A stretch of DNA of 52,869 nt from Synechococcales cyanobacterium GL140_1_metabat_312 (GCA_025351345.1 JANXWB010000056.1:1-52869); one strand, 5' to 3'; shown: positions 44,675 to 52,686, numbered from the stretch's first letter. Numbers and translations are program-made. Notes: a model not told the origin generated them from the letters alone.

Positions 44675-45721
44675 TTAATCGAAGTCTGCGTACTGGGGAG
44701 GACTGGAGCCTTTGCGATCGGTGATTTTAGGATATTTACCTTTAGGGATATTCGGATCGATTGCGATCAGATTAATCTGGTGCCGCCAGTCATCGCCAAA
44801 GTCAAACCGATACCCAAATGCCTGATCAACCACTAAACCGATCGAACTAATCGGAGATTGAGTGACATCTTTGGGTGGTTTCCTTTCTTCAAAATCATTG
44901 TTCATCGTCATGGGTAAACCATACCGTTGAGTCTCTGGATCGTATGGTCCATTACCTCCAATTTGAAATTCATACAGATGTTCTTCTTCTCGATCGAATG
45001 CTTGAAATAGAATTTTATGGAGGTCGGCAAGGGTTTGGCTTCCTGGAATGACGATCGTGCGAGAAATAACCTTATTTTTATTAATAAATTTCTCGGTCAT
45101 AGGACCATCCACCAAATACACCTCGAAGGTATAAAGTGCATTTGTAGTTTCTGTGGATGTTGTTAGGTTTTCGATCGGGGCTTCGATCGGGGTTTCAATG
45201 GGACGACCTTGGGCATCGGGGATGTATGGAATCACCCCTTGGGCATAGGCGATTTCTTGAAGGGGGCGCGGTAACGATCGTGCGTCCATAATCAAGCCAT
45301 TCACCATTATCATCCAAGTCATCGGGTTATCGGCGACTCGACTTGGTAGACACCACTCTGGATCCATTTGGCCGATCTTTAAGGTATCGCGAATAATCTT
45401 TGATTTACCTTGTCCGGTGCTAGCTGCAATTCCAAAGGCTTTGTAGAGTTCAGAGGCTCCGATATGGGGCTTTTGGGTGCTGTCAAATAGGAAGTTGGCC
45501 ATGCCGATCGCATGGGTAATGCCGCAGGCCCAAGTGGCGTCTTTCCCGGAAAGTAGAGGCGATGGCCGTTTGCGACAGAGGGCGGCGGTGGCAAAACGGA
45601 TCAGTTCAGCGTATTCGGCGTTGAGGTGTTGTTTTGCGAAGGCATCGGTGAGAGTGGTGATGCGATCGAATTTGTCCTGCATTGCGGGTGGGACAGTGGA
45701 TGATTTCTTCGCTTTTGCCAT
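44675..45721 (-). CDS. Plasmid pRiA4b ORF-3-like protein with N-terminal helical domain
   Basis: About 348 residues from ATG 45721 (MAKAKKSSTVPPAMQDKFDR). The N-terminal ~150 residues are helical (FAKQHLNAEYAELIRFATAA; LSGKDATWACGITHAIGMAN; KAFGIAASTGQGKSKIIRDT), in the style of DUF6398. The C-terminal part has TLADLHKILFQAFDREEEHL, YEFQIGG, then GYRFDFGDDWRHQINLI, the pRiA4b ORF-3 / IS1096 TnpR-like domain. Such proteins are common near mobile elements but have no proven activity. The gene lies between the TonB receptor and a patch of gene remnants. Confidence 0.8.
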   Translation of the reverse strand: MAKAKKSSTVPPAMQDKFDRITTLTDAFAKQHLNAEYAELIRFATAALCRKRPSPLLSGKDATWACGITHAIGMANFLFDSTQKPHIGASELYKAFGIAASTGQGKSKIIRDTLKIGQMDPEWCLPSRVADNPMTWMIMVNGLIMDARSLPRPLQEIAYAQGVIPYIPDAQGRPIETPIEAPIENLTTSTETTNALYTFEVYLVDGPMTEKFINKNKVISRTIVIPGSQTLADLHKILFQAFDREEEHLYEFQIGGNGPYDPETQRYGLPMTMNNDFEERKPPKDVTQSPISSIGLVVDQAFGYRFDFGDDWRHQINLIAIDPNIPKGKYPKITDRKGSSPPQYADFD

Positions 45722-45861
45722 AAATATTTCTGTCGCAATGCAGCGGCTGATTTGCAATGTTAATGAGTATAGCGGATCTGAAGTGAAGGCGATCGATGGG
45801 TTAGGCAGATGTGGGGAGGGAGAGGCACGGTAAGCTTGCCCGTACGGGGAGGAGGGGGATT

Positions 45862-46197
45862 TTATTTTTTGGGTTGTTTGCCTTTGCGGAATGAGATCTT
45901 GGGATCGAATCCAGCTTTGAGAATTTTGGATTTGTCAGAGAGTTCTATGGTTTCTGAGGTGGTGATGCCGAGGATGCGGGAGATGTAGCTTTGGAGATCT
46001 TGGAAGGTGCTGTAGGCGTCTTTGTACTTTTGAAATTGGAGATCTTTTAGATTGGGATTGAGGGTGAATGTGGCTTGGAGAGTCTCAAGGGTCTGCGGGG
46101 TGCGGTGCTCAGAGGAGATTAATGGAACGTGAAAAAGAGGCGTTTTGAATTGCTGAAATAGAGTGTTGTCCTGTTGTCCGTGAAACTGATGGATCAC
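45862..46197 (-). CDS. Hypothetical protein, possibly missing its 5' end
   Basis: 111 codons from a GTG at 46197 (VIHQFHGQQDN...) to Lys-rich RKGKQPKK. I do not recognise it. The same frame stays open upstream, with no start codon, up to the inverted-repeat element at 46266-46441 (reading NCDWSTKKSYRKTTVHQ before the GTG). The true gene may therefore have begun further upstream and lost its 5' part when the element arrived. A helical middle (FQKYKDAYSTFQDLQSYISR) is the only visible structure. Confidence 0.4.
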   Translation of the reverse strand: MIHQFHGQQDNTLFQQFKTPLFHVPLISSEHRTPQTLETLQATFTLNPNLKDLQFQKYKDAYSTFQDLQSYISRILGITTSETIELSDKSKILKAGFDPKISFRKGKQPKK

Positions 46198-46265
46198 GTC
46201 GGTTACGCTTTGATGAACGGTGGTTTTCCGGTAGGACTTTTTTGTAGACCAATCACAATTCAGAA

Positions 46266-46441
46266 TAGACCCCCTGCGAAAGTATCATGAAATCGTCTGT
46301 TCTAAAGATAAACTAAGCTCATAATTGTAAATCCCTGCAATTAAATTTAACCTTAATCCAAATCTCCTGGTTATAACTCACTTTCAATTAGCTGAATTTA
46401 TATCTATTTTACAACTTTATTCGACTTTCGCAGGAGGTCTA
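46266..46441. mobile_element. Small inverted-repeat element flanked by TA (MITE-like)
   Basis: GACCCCCTGCGAAAGT (46268-46283) and ACTTTCGCAGGAGGTC (46424-46439) are 16-bp terminal inverted repeats with one mismatch. Each is bordered by TA, the target duplication used by IS630/Tc1-type and some IS5-type transposons. The 140-base inside is AT-rich and non-coding. It is therefore a non-autonomous element or an internally deleted IS. It separates a truncated stomatin-like gene from the 45862-46197 ORF. Confidence 0.7.
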
Positions 46442-46447
46442 ATACAA

Positions 46448-46576
46448 TCACGGTCCTTTGACCGAATGGTTTCGACCGAGCCGAAAGATAATTCCGCGCT
46501 GGTATTCCCGATCGATTTTGATCCCTTTCGCTGTAAAAAGACCGATCGCTAAGAGTGAAGCAACGATAAATTCCAT
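46448..46576 (-). pseudogene. N-terminal fragment of a stomatin/slipin (SPFH) gene
   Basis: From ATG 46576 it reads MEFIVASLLAIGLFTAKGIK, IDREYQRGIIFRLGRNHSVK, GP, then TGA. An N-terminal membrane segment followed by (V/I).EY(Q/E)RG(V/I)(V/I)FRLGR...GP is the start of stomatin/slipin proteins, which continue GL(F/Y)(W/F). Here the next codons would read GLY if TGA were GGA, so a single G-to-T change made the stop. The rest of the ~250-residue protein is gone, replaced seven bases later by the TA-flanked element. Confidence 0.7.
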
Positions 46577-46674
46577 AGATTAAATATTGTCCTAGTTAGT
46601 CTATCTAGGATAACTAATACATCTATTTTTCCGATCGATCGACCCGGAATTCAGCAATTAAAAATTTATAGAGA

Positions 46675-47289
46675 CTATCGTTGCGTAGAACCTTGTTCAA
46701 TCATCCACACCAGCGCCGCTAAAATAGTCCCAACAGGTGGTAGTGAATAGTCGTGTAGGTCAATAGTGACAGTTCTATCTTCGAGTTGCATAAATCGCCA
46801 GGACGTTCCGCTGGTGACGGCTCCGAAGATTTTAGCAATGGGATGCATTTTTTTTGAATTGAATTGCTGGGCCGCGATCATTTCAGCAATACATTGTCCC
46901 ATACCCGATTTTAAGTCAGATTTTTTGGCTTCGACGACGACGATCGCGGGGGCTTCAAGGGAAAGTTGTTCTTTAGAGCCACTAATCAGAAAGTCACAAA
47001 CCCCATTCAATCCTAAACTAGCATCAACATTGAATTCTTCTCCCGAAAATACGCTAATTCGGTGTTCAAAGATACGCCGAACTTCTAATAAGACAGGGTT
47101 GATAATAACTTCGGAGCGGGCTTTTTCAGTATCGACTGCGATCGCCCAAGGTAAATCTTCCAGAACGCCTTTTAGAATTGGGCTTGGAATAATCTCGGAT
47201 AGTGTAGCGGGCAAAAACTTTACGCCTTCAATAATCGATAATTGAAAGTCTTCCTTGACTTTACTGAGGGTGAAATTGCTATAAGCCAT
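46675..47289 (-). CDS. PD-(D/E)XK-like hypothetical protein
   Basis: 204 residues. The middle reads FNVDASLGLNGVCDFLISGS and then APAIVVVEAKKSDLKSGMGQ. Asp in CDF and the ExK in VEAKK, about 25-30 residues apart, give the core of a PD-(D/E)XK nuclease or Holliday-resolvase-like fold, followed by an alpha helix with Gln (GQCIAEMIAAQQF). This pattern is common in cyanobacterial proteins of unknown function. It starts 16 bp after the dnaX stop on the same strand, so it is probably co-transcribed with dnaX. Activity is not demonstrated. Confidence 0.7.
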   Translation of the reverse strand: MAYSNFTLSKVKEDFQLSIIEGVKFLPATLSEIIPSPILKGVLEDLPWAIAVDTEKARSEVIINPVLLEVRRIFEHRISVFSGEEFNVDASLGLNGVCDFLISGSKEQLSLEAPAIVVVEAKKSDLKSGMGQCIAEMIAAQQFNSKKMHPIAKIFGAVTSGTSWRFMQLEDRTVTIDLHDYSLPPVGTILAALVWMIEQGSTQR

Positions 47290-47305
47290 GGTAAGTTACG
47301 CTCCA

Positions 47306-50300
47306 CTAAAATGGTACATCGTCATCCTCGTCATCTTCGAGATCTTCCAAAGCATCACTGCCCATAATTTGTGCGTCTAAAGCGTCACTGCCCATAATTT
47401 GCTCGATCGTGCGTACTAACGCTTCCGGTTCTTCAATTACATCGATTTCATCATCTAGTGTGACAATTTTTCCATCAAATGCGATTGCTAGACTTTTCGT
47501 CGCTTTAGTCAATTCATCGACTTCCCAGGATGCTGCATGACCATCTATCTCCTTGGGTGCATGATCATAGATCATCGGTGCAGGAACTGGTTTTGGCGTG
47601 GTTTGGCGTGTGGTTTGGCGCGTTATGGGGATTACGTTTTGAGGCAGAATAGGCAGCGTGGGGATGGTCGGTTCAACTGGCAGGGGTTGAACCTTAGGGG
47701 CTTTTCCCTCCGGTCCCTTCCCTTCAGTGATAATGAACGTCATTTTCACCGCGCCTTTTAAGGTTTTGGCGCAGGCTTTGCCGAGTTGGGCCGATCGGGC
47801 TTTGACAATCGCTAAACTTGATTTTTGGGAAATACCAATTTTGATTTCTTGACCATTTAATTCTATAACGTGGCAGTTTGTACTAAGGATGGCCCGTGCT
47901 GGAATTTCTTCAATATTAGAAAGAATCTGCTGCCAAAGAGCAACCATATCTCGAAGACCATCGGATGGGGTTTCCGGCGGAGTTTCGATCGGTACAAGTT
48001 TAGGTGCTAATTCAGATTGAGTTTGAGATTGGGCTGTGGGTGTTTGCGGCTGTATTTGGTGTTGAGTTCGCGGCGGTGCTGTTGTGGGTGCGGCTTGCGA
48101 TCGGGCTATCGTTGGAATCCGATCGATGTTGGTCGGTGTTACCACTGAACCTAATGCGCTGGGCAGTAATCCCATTAATGTTATTTCTAACCAAAGTCTA
48201 GGCTGAGTTGTATGTTTGATTTGAACTTCTGCGGAGCGTAAATGCTGTTGACCTTTTAATATCCAAGCAATTTCTGCACCTTTTGCAAATGTGGTCATTT
48301 GTGCCCAAGTGGGTGGGGTGATTGCAGCTAGATCATTACGAGTTGGGGCGGTTTTTGCAATTAATAAATCACGATAGAAACTAGCTAAATTTTGTAATAC
48401 GATCATGGGTTCTCGCCCACGATCCATTAGTTTTCGCGTTTGGTCGAGCATGGTTTCAGCGTTGTCAGTTGCGATCGCTTGAACTAATGCCATTAGATCT
48501 CGTTCAGGAACGGCACCGACTAAATCCCAAACCTTATCCACGGAAACTTCATCGGGCGATAAACTCAATTGGTCTAATAAACTTTCGGCATCGCGCAATC
48601 CGCCTTGAGAGATTTGTCCGACGAGATGGAGCGCAGCAGGAGCGATCGCAATGTTTTCTTGTTTTGCGATATGAACTAAATGTTGAACTAAAGAATCTAG
48701 TGGAATTCGTCTAAAATCAAACCGTTGACATCGTGAAATAATGGTCGGCAGAACACGTTGAGGGTCGGTGGTTGCTAGGACAAAAATGACCCGATCGGGT
48801 GGTTCTTCTAATGTTTTTAACAAGGCATTAAATGCCGCACTTGTTAACATATGGCAATTATGGACGAGTAAGCCATTGGCAACAAAATTATGATTATCTT
48901 TAACTTCGATATCATAAACATTCTCAACAACATCAACTTCGATCGACTCAACGATCTCGAAATTTGTAGTCCATTGATGGAATCGAAAATTGTTTAAAGT
49001 CAGAGATCCATCGTCTTGATGCTTTGGCGTTGAGGCGTAGGAGTTGATATTGATTTCCTGTTGACTTTCGAGTGAATTTTTGAATTTTGGCTTCATAGCC
49101 TTGATCCAAGAGCCATTCAGACAGAATAAGTTGTTCAGCTTCAGAGAATCCTTCGGTATGAAGCTGAATTGTTGGACTTCCCCAGGAACTAATGGAGAGG
49201 GATCCATCGTCCATGTACCACCAAGCCATACCTTCAGGTGTAATAGCATTGAGCCAATCGAGTGTGACGAACTTTCGATCGCCATTCGGTTTGACGGTTG
49301 AAAAGACTGAATTGAGTTCTGGGTGACATTGAGTATGGGCGACGATTGATTGCTCCCCATAGCCTGCATTTTTGGTAGTCCGTAATTTTGGACGAAGTGC
49401 GGATAGTCTTTCGGTCTTGTACCGAAGCCATTTGATTTGTTTAATCCCATGAGTCCAGGCAATCCGGGGAAAGCGGCTGTGGGCATTTGGAAAGCCAATT
49501 GAGGCATCCCCAAAAAGTGTTCCATAGACCAATCCCAAAACGGTTGTATCGATCGCTTCTGATTCTGATATGAAGTTTTGAGTACGCTTATTCCAAAGTC
49601 CATGACCTTTGAGGTAAGGATGTCTAGACCATTGAATTTGAATACTTTGAATGCCTTTTCCTTTTTGTTGAAGAAACTCCGGAACGATGAGTTTGTTTCC
49701 ACAACCGCAGGCACAATTGGGGCGCAGCGGTTCGACATGTTGTAAGATGCCATTCCGATCGTATATCTTGGTCCCATAGGTATTTCCGCGAAACTGATGT
49801 CCTCTTGCATAACGCCGGATGCGACCGTCAGTTCCATATTCATAGATTGATTCCCCACAGCCACAGGTGCAGGGGATAAGATTTTCATTCCTTCTTTTAC
49901 GTCTTTGGCAGGAATCCATCCGCTTTCCGTCCTAATTAAATGATTACCCGTACATTGAATCTCCCGCGACGATTCAGTTCTGAGTTTTAGAGTCTGACGA
50001 ATTCCTTGATCGAGCCATCGGAGAATTGGCTTAAATTCCCATTCTTGTTTGTTCTCGTTGTAACTCAGTGCTTGTCTTCCCTGTAGTGTTGGATCATCAA
50101 TCCGCATTAATCCCGCATCGGTCATTACCAAGGCATTGCCTGTCAAACATTCGTCAATAATATAAACCTTATAACGACAACGAACAGGTGCAAATTGCGA
50201 TCGTTCAATCAATTCCCGAATGCTATCGACTCCCGTATTACTGGCTGCATCAATTTCAATTACATCCAGTGCATTGCCTTTGGTAATCTCCTGACAGACT

Positions 50301-50536
50301 TCACAAACTCCACAGGGCGTTGGGGTTGGGCTAGTTCCGGCGATGCAATTGAGTGATTTTGCAAAAATTCGGGCACTTGATGTTTTTCCCGTTCCCCGTG
50401 CACCTGTGAAAAGATAGGCTGGGGCAATGCGGTTTTGGGTGAGTGCGCTGCTGAGAGTGGTTGCGATCGCCTCTTGGCCCACCAGTTGCGCAAAGGTTTG
50501 GGGACGGTATTTGTGGTGGAGAGGAATGTAGGTCAT
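47306..50536 (-). CDS. dnaX: DNA polymerase III subunit gamma/tau, interrupted by an in-frame intein
   Basis: The full frame is 1076 codons; removing the intein (residues 130-560) leaves a 645-residue DnaX. The N-extein has the clamp-loader start YIPLHHKYRPQTFAQLVGQE, Walker A TGARGTGKTSSARIF (~44-58) and a zinc site with C64, C75, C78, C81. The Walker B strand VYIIDE is cut by the intein and resumes as CHMLTSAAFNALLKTLEE. Then come sensor 1 (ATTDPQRVLPTI), SRCQRFDFRRI, domain III, a Pro/Gln/Thr-rich linker and an acidic C-terminus ending DDDVPF. DnaX is the essential ATPase of the replicative clamp loader. QTTRQTT and a duplicated QIMGSDALD mark a low-complexity tail. Function depends on intein splicing. 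Confidence 0.96.
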   Translation of the reverse strand: MTYIPLHHKYRPQTFAQLVGQEAIATTLSSALTQNRIAPAYLFTGARGTGKTSSARIFAKSLNCIAGTSPTPTPCGVCEVCQEITKGNALDVIEIDAASNTGVDSIRELIERSQFAPVRCRYKVYIIDECLTGNALVMTDAGLMRIDDPTLQGRQALSYNENKQEWEFKPILRWLDQGIRQTLKLRTESSREIQCTGNHLIRTESGWIPAKDVKEGMKILSPAPVAVGNQSMNMELTVASGVMQEDISFAEIPMGPRYTIGMASYNMSNRCAPIVPAVVETNSSFRSFFNKKEKAFKVFKFNGLDILTSKVMDFGISVLKTSYQNQKRSIQPFWDWSMEHFLGMPQLAFQMPTAAFPGLPGLMGLNKSNGFGTRPKDYPHFVQNYGLPKMQAMGSNQSSPILNVTQNSIQSFQPSNRMAIESSSHSIGSMLLHLKVWLGGTWTMDPSPLVPGEVQQFSFIPKDSLKLNNLFCLNGSWIKAMKPKFKNSLESQQEININSYASTPKHQDDGSLTLNNFRFHQWTTNFEIVESIEVDVVENVYDIEVKDNHNFVANGLLVHNCHMLTSAAFNALLKTLEEPPDRVIFVLATTDPQRVLPTIISRCQRFDFRRIPLDSLVQHLVHIAKQENIAIAPAALHLVGQISQGGLRDAESLLDQLSLSPDEVSVDKVWDLVGAVPERDLMALVQAIATDNAETMLDQTRKLMDRGREPMIVLQNLASFYRDLLIAKTAPTRNDLAAITPPTWAQMTTFAKGAEIAWILKGQQHLRSAEVQIKHTTQPRLWLEITLMGLLPSALGSVVTPTNIDRIPTIARSQAAPTTAPPRTQHQIQPQTPTAQSQTQSELAPKLVPIETPPETPSDGLRDMVALWQQILSNIEEIPARAILSTNCHVIELNGQEIKIGISQKSSLAIVKARSAQLGKACAKTLKGAVKMTFIITEGKGPEGKAPKVQPLPVEPTIPTLPILPQNVIPITRQTTRQTTPKPVPAPMIYDHAPKEIDGHAASWEVDELTKATKSLAIAFDGKIVTLDDEIDVIEEPEALVRTIEQIMGSDALDAQIMGSDALEDLEDDEDDDVPF
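47350..47410. repeat. 30-nt tandem duplication in the 3' end of dnaX
   Basis: Two units with the shared core CACTGCCCATAATTTG lie exactly 30 nt apart and encode QIMGSDALDA / QIMGSDALED. It is an in-frame duplication of ten residues in the acidic tail and has little likely effect on function. Confidence 0.85.
48857..50149 (-). mobile_element. DnaX intein (431 residues)
   Basis: The insertion is in frame between IIDE and CHML, in the Walker B box, a known DnaX intein site in cyanobacteria. Block A: Cys130, CLTGNALVMTDAGLMRIDD. Block B: TGNH in REIQCTGNHLIRTESGWIPA. Block F: ENVYDIEVKDNHNFVANGL. Block G: LLVHN, with penultimate His559 and Asn560, then Cys561 as +1 residue. All catalytic residues for protein splicing are therefore present, in the dnaX frame. 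Between block B and block F lie ~310 codons that make no domain sense in this frame, because a homing endonuclease is encoded there in another frame (48948-49919). The dnaX frame nevertheless has no stop. Confidence 0.93.
48948..49919 (-). CDS. LAGLIDADG homing endonuclease nested out of frame in the DnaX intein
   Basis: A complete 323-codon ORF from ATG 49919 to TGA 48948-48950, in the +2 (= -1) frame relative to dnaX and wholly inside the intein. AGGACGGAAAGCGG precedes its ATG and could be a ribosome site. The N-terminal part has two CxCGC-type clusters (PCTCGCGESIY...ARGH at ~17-41; NCACGCGNKL...KGH at ~69-106), likely zinc-binding. The nuclease part has LAGLIDADG motif 1 LGLVYGTLFGDAS (~129-140, catalytic-type Asp138) and motif 2 EGMAWWYMDDGSL (~229-241). 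It ends in the usual SIPSMDYKF before its stop. It should cut intein-less dnaX alleles to spread the intein. Expression would need internal initiation or frameshifting. Confidence 0.88.
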   Translation of the reverse strand: MDSCQRRKRRNENLIPCTCGCGESIYEYGTDGRIRRYARGHQFRGNTYGTKIYDRNGILQHVEPLRPNCACGCGNKLIVPEFLQQKGKGIQSIQIQWSRHPYLKGHGLWNKRTQNFISESEAIDTTVLGLVYGTLFGDASIGFPNAHSRFPRIAWTHGIKQIKWLRYKTERLSALRPKLRTTKNAGYGEQSIVAHTQCHPELNSVFSTVKPNGDRKFVTLDWLNAITPEGMAWWYMDDGSLSISSWGSPTIQLHTEGFSEAEQLILSEWLLDQGYEAKIQKFTRKSTGNQYQLLRLNAKASRRWISDFKQFSIPSMDYKFRDR

Positions 50537-50851
50537 GGGGACGATCGCGATGTAACAGGAATCAATTGTACGATCGATCGGGTGATCGTTGCCTCGGATC
50601 GGTGGAGAAGTTGGGACGAGGGCGATCGATTGTATGGGGCGATTGTTGCTTTACTAGTTTAATACCTCTAAAAGGATTTCTGATTTGCCGATCGATCATC
50701 CGTCGTTCAATCGGGTCGCCTGCGAATAGAATTGCGGGCTAGATAAATTTATCCGTGGGGCGGGTTGGAATTGAAGACGGTAATTAAGTGAATGCGATCG
50801 CCAACTTCTCCCAGGAATTCTAGTTGAACGATCGTCCCACCCACGACATCG
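50537..50851. other. Intergenic region upstream of dnaX with a repeat fragment
   Basis: About 315 bases that must hold the dnaX promoter. Near 50725-50750, GCGAATAGAATTGCGGGCTAGA resembles the end of the palindromic repeat at 22619-22743, but the matching other end is not evident, so it is a half copy. CGATCG words are very dense (50540-50700). No gene is seen. Confidence 0.5.
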
Positions 50852-51574
50852 TTAGAAACGCCCACCTGGTCTGACTACAGCCGATCGAGCACCGCAATAG
50901 TTGCCTTGAGAATCTCGTTGATTAGGATAGTCGCAAGGGTGTGTCACTATGCCGAGTCCGGCACTCTCCTCGACCGATTTCCTCGCAGCTGCACTGCTTT
51001 CCCACATTCGGTTTGCTGTGTCTGCAATACTTTTAGAGTTCGCCTCAGCTAACATATTCGTCCGTTCTATTGCGGCCTGACGCTCCATTGCTCTGAATCT
51101 GCGCTGTTCTTCATAATCGAAATACTCTTGCTGCGATCGGGCGATCGGAGTTTGAATTTCGGAATTGCTGCAATTATTTCTGATTTCTTGAATCACGAAT
51201 TCGGGAAATTTGCCTGTTGTAGTGAACTGCTGCTCTATTCGTAGGAACTCTGGCTCAGAGAAATTTTGTTTAAAAGTATTGAGCATACATCCGCAATTAG
51301 TTTGGCTGGTGCCTTTTTGAGTGCAGGCTTCCATAAAGTTATTGACAAGTTGAGGAGAGTAGGGTTTTCCTTGGGGAACTAGGGGTGCGATCGGAGTAGA
51401 GTTCTGATCACGATTTGAATTCACATCGCTTTCGGCTTCCGAGGTCTGTGAAGCAGTCGATGCGGATGTTTCATCAGATGGAACGACGTATCGTTGAGCT
51501 TTGGGCTGAGGAGAATTGCTGCATGAAGACAGAACAAGCGGCAAAAACAAAAGTATGAAATATCGGTTCATCAT
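50852..51574 (-). CDS. Hypothetical lipoprotein
   Basis: 240 residues. The signal peptide ends in a lipobox (LPLVLSSC), so the protein is probably lipid-anchored. A Ser/Thr/Gln-rich spacer (~25-70) follows. A small Cys-containing domain follows with FMEACTQKGTSQTNCGCMLN and FPEFVIQEIRNNC, a pattern shared by several cyanobacterial exported proteins. Then comes a charged helical region (QQEYFDYEEQRRFRAMERQA) and a C-terminal Cys pair (HPCDYPNQRDSQGNYCG). The function is unknown. The gene is alone, convergent with nothing and followed by the dnaX upstream region. Confidence 0.7.
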   Translation of the reverse strand: MMNRYFILLFLPLVLSSCSNSPQPKAQRYVVPSDETSASTASQTSEAESDVNSNRDQNSTPIAPLVPQGKPYSPQLVNNFMEACTQKGTSQTNCGCMLNTFKQNFSEPEFLRIEQQFTTTGKFPEFVIQEIRNNCSNSEIQTPIARSQQEYFDYEEQRRFRAMERQAAIERTNMLAEANSKSIADTANRMWESSAAARKSVEESAGLGIVTHPCDYPNQRDSQGNYCGARSAVVRPGGRF

Positions 51575-51794
51575 AATTTTAGATTTAACGTAAATAATGA
51601 AATATCAAAAGATTATTAAAAGCTAGCATATAAAAATAACGTCGTCTAGTCCGACAATACAATATAAAGCAAGTCTTTAAAAAAGACGGGACTTCTCTTG
51701 AACATACCAGAGAGACCGCGATCGAACAGTTTTTGACAATAGTGGCCCGATTGGTATTGCCAAGTTTTCCTGCTCCAAAAGGAGTACCCTCACA

Positions 51795-52685
51795 ATGGAC
51801 AACATTAAAATTGTTTTGGATAACATCATGCCGATCGGCCTCTTTATCGGTCTAACAACACTGGACTTCATTTATTTGACCCCTAGCATTCCACAACCCA
51901 ATCAAAAAATAGTCGCGATCGACGCTCTTACCGCAGCAGGAGGGCCAGCTACAAACGCCGCTATGACCTTTCAATGGCTGGGTAATCACAGTCGGTTACT
52001 CAGTGCAATTGGCAAACACCCTAGCTGTCAATTTATTCATTCTGATCTAGCCAATCTAGAACTATTTGATCTCCTACCCGATCGGCTAGAATCACCCCCA
52101 ATTTCTTCAATATTAGTCACCCAATCCACAGGCGATCGGGCCGTGATTTCGGTGAATGCCACAGAGTTTCAAGTAGATCAGTTTCCCTTGAAGATTTTGG
52201 ATGAAGTCGATGTTGTATTAATTGATGGGCATCAGATGGTGGTGAGTGCTGCGATCGCTGCATTGGCTAAGGCTCGTGGTATTCCCGTGGTGATAGATTG
52301 TGGGAGTTGGAAACCAGGATTTGAGACCGTGTTAGCTTATGCTGATTATGCGATTTGCTCCACTAATTTCTTGCCTCCAAACTGCGAACAATCAAATGAA
52401 GTATTTGAATTTCTAAATGGTTTTAAAATTCCCTTTGTGGCCATTACTCAAGGGGCAAATATGATTTTATATTGCGATCATAATCGATCGGGAACTGTAT
52501 CCGTTCCTATAGTTAAAGTAGTAGACACCTTAGGTGCAGGTGATGTTTTTCATGGTGCATTTTGTCATTTTATACTACATCAAGACTTTCCCACGGCATT
52601 GTCGAATGCTACTAAAATTGCTGCACGATCGTGTCAATCATTTGGAACCCGATCGTGGTTCTTAGAGGATCCGGAAGATTCGTAG
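51795..52685 (+). CDS. PfkB-family sugar kinase
   Basis: 296 residues from ATG 51795, which has AGGAG 11 bases upstream; a start at 51828 (MPIGLFIGLTTLDFIYL) would fit the fold equally well. Visible motifs: N-terminal GLTTLDFIY, AAGGPATNAAMTFQWLG (sugar-binding GG), IDGHQ, and the C-terminal PfkB signature VKVVDTLGAGDVFHGAFC with the catalytic Asp in GAGD. These kinases phosphorylate ribose, fructose or related sugars with ATP. The substrate cannot be told. Its stop is 1 bp from the stop of the convergent pseudouridine synthase gene. Confidence 0.9.
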   Translation: MDNIKIVLDNIMPIGLFIGLTTLDFIYLTPSIPQPNQKIVAIDALTAAGGPATNAAMTFQWLGNHSRLLSAIGKHPSCQFIHSDLANLELFDLLPDRLESPPISSILVTQSTGDRAVISVNATEFQVDQFPLKILDEVDVVLIDGHQMVVSAAIAALAKARGIPVVIDCGSWKPGFETVLAYADYAICSTNFLPPNCEQSNEVFEFLNGFKIPFVAITQGANMILYCDHNRSGTVSVPIVKVVDTLGAGDVFHGAFCHFILHQDFPTALSNATKIAARSCQSFGTRSWFLEDPEDS

Positions 52686-52686
52686 C

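Noticed and set aside
46766-47245. 159-codon ORF antisense to the PD-(D/E)XK-like gene
   Set aside because: It lies entirely within a gene that has better coding evidence on the minus strand.
47306-50536. Programmed frameshift in dnaX producing a gamma form, as in E. coli
   Set aside because: I found no A-AAA-AAG type slippery site with a following stem after domain III, and cyanobacterial dnaX is not known to use one.
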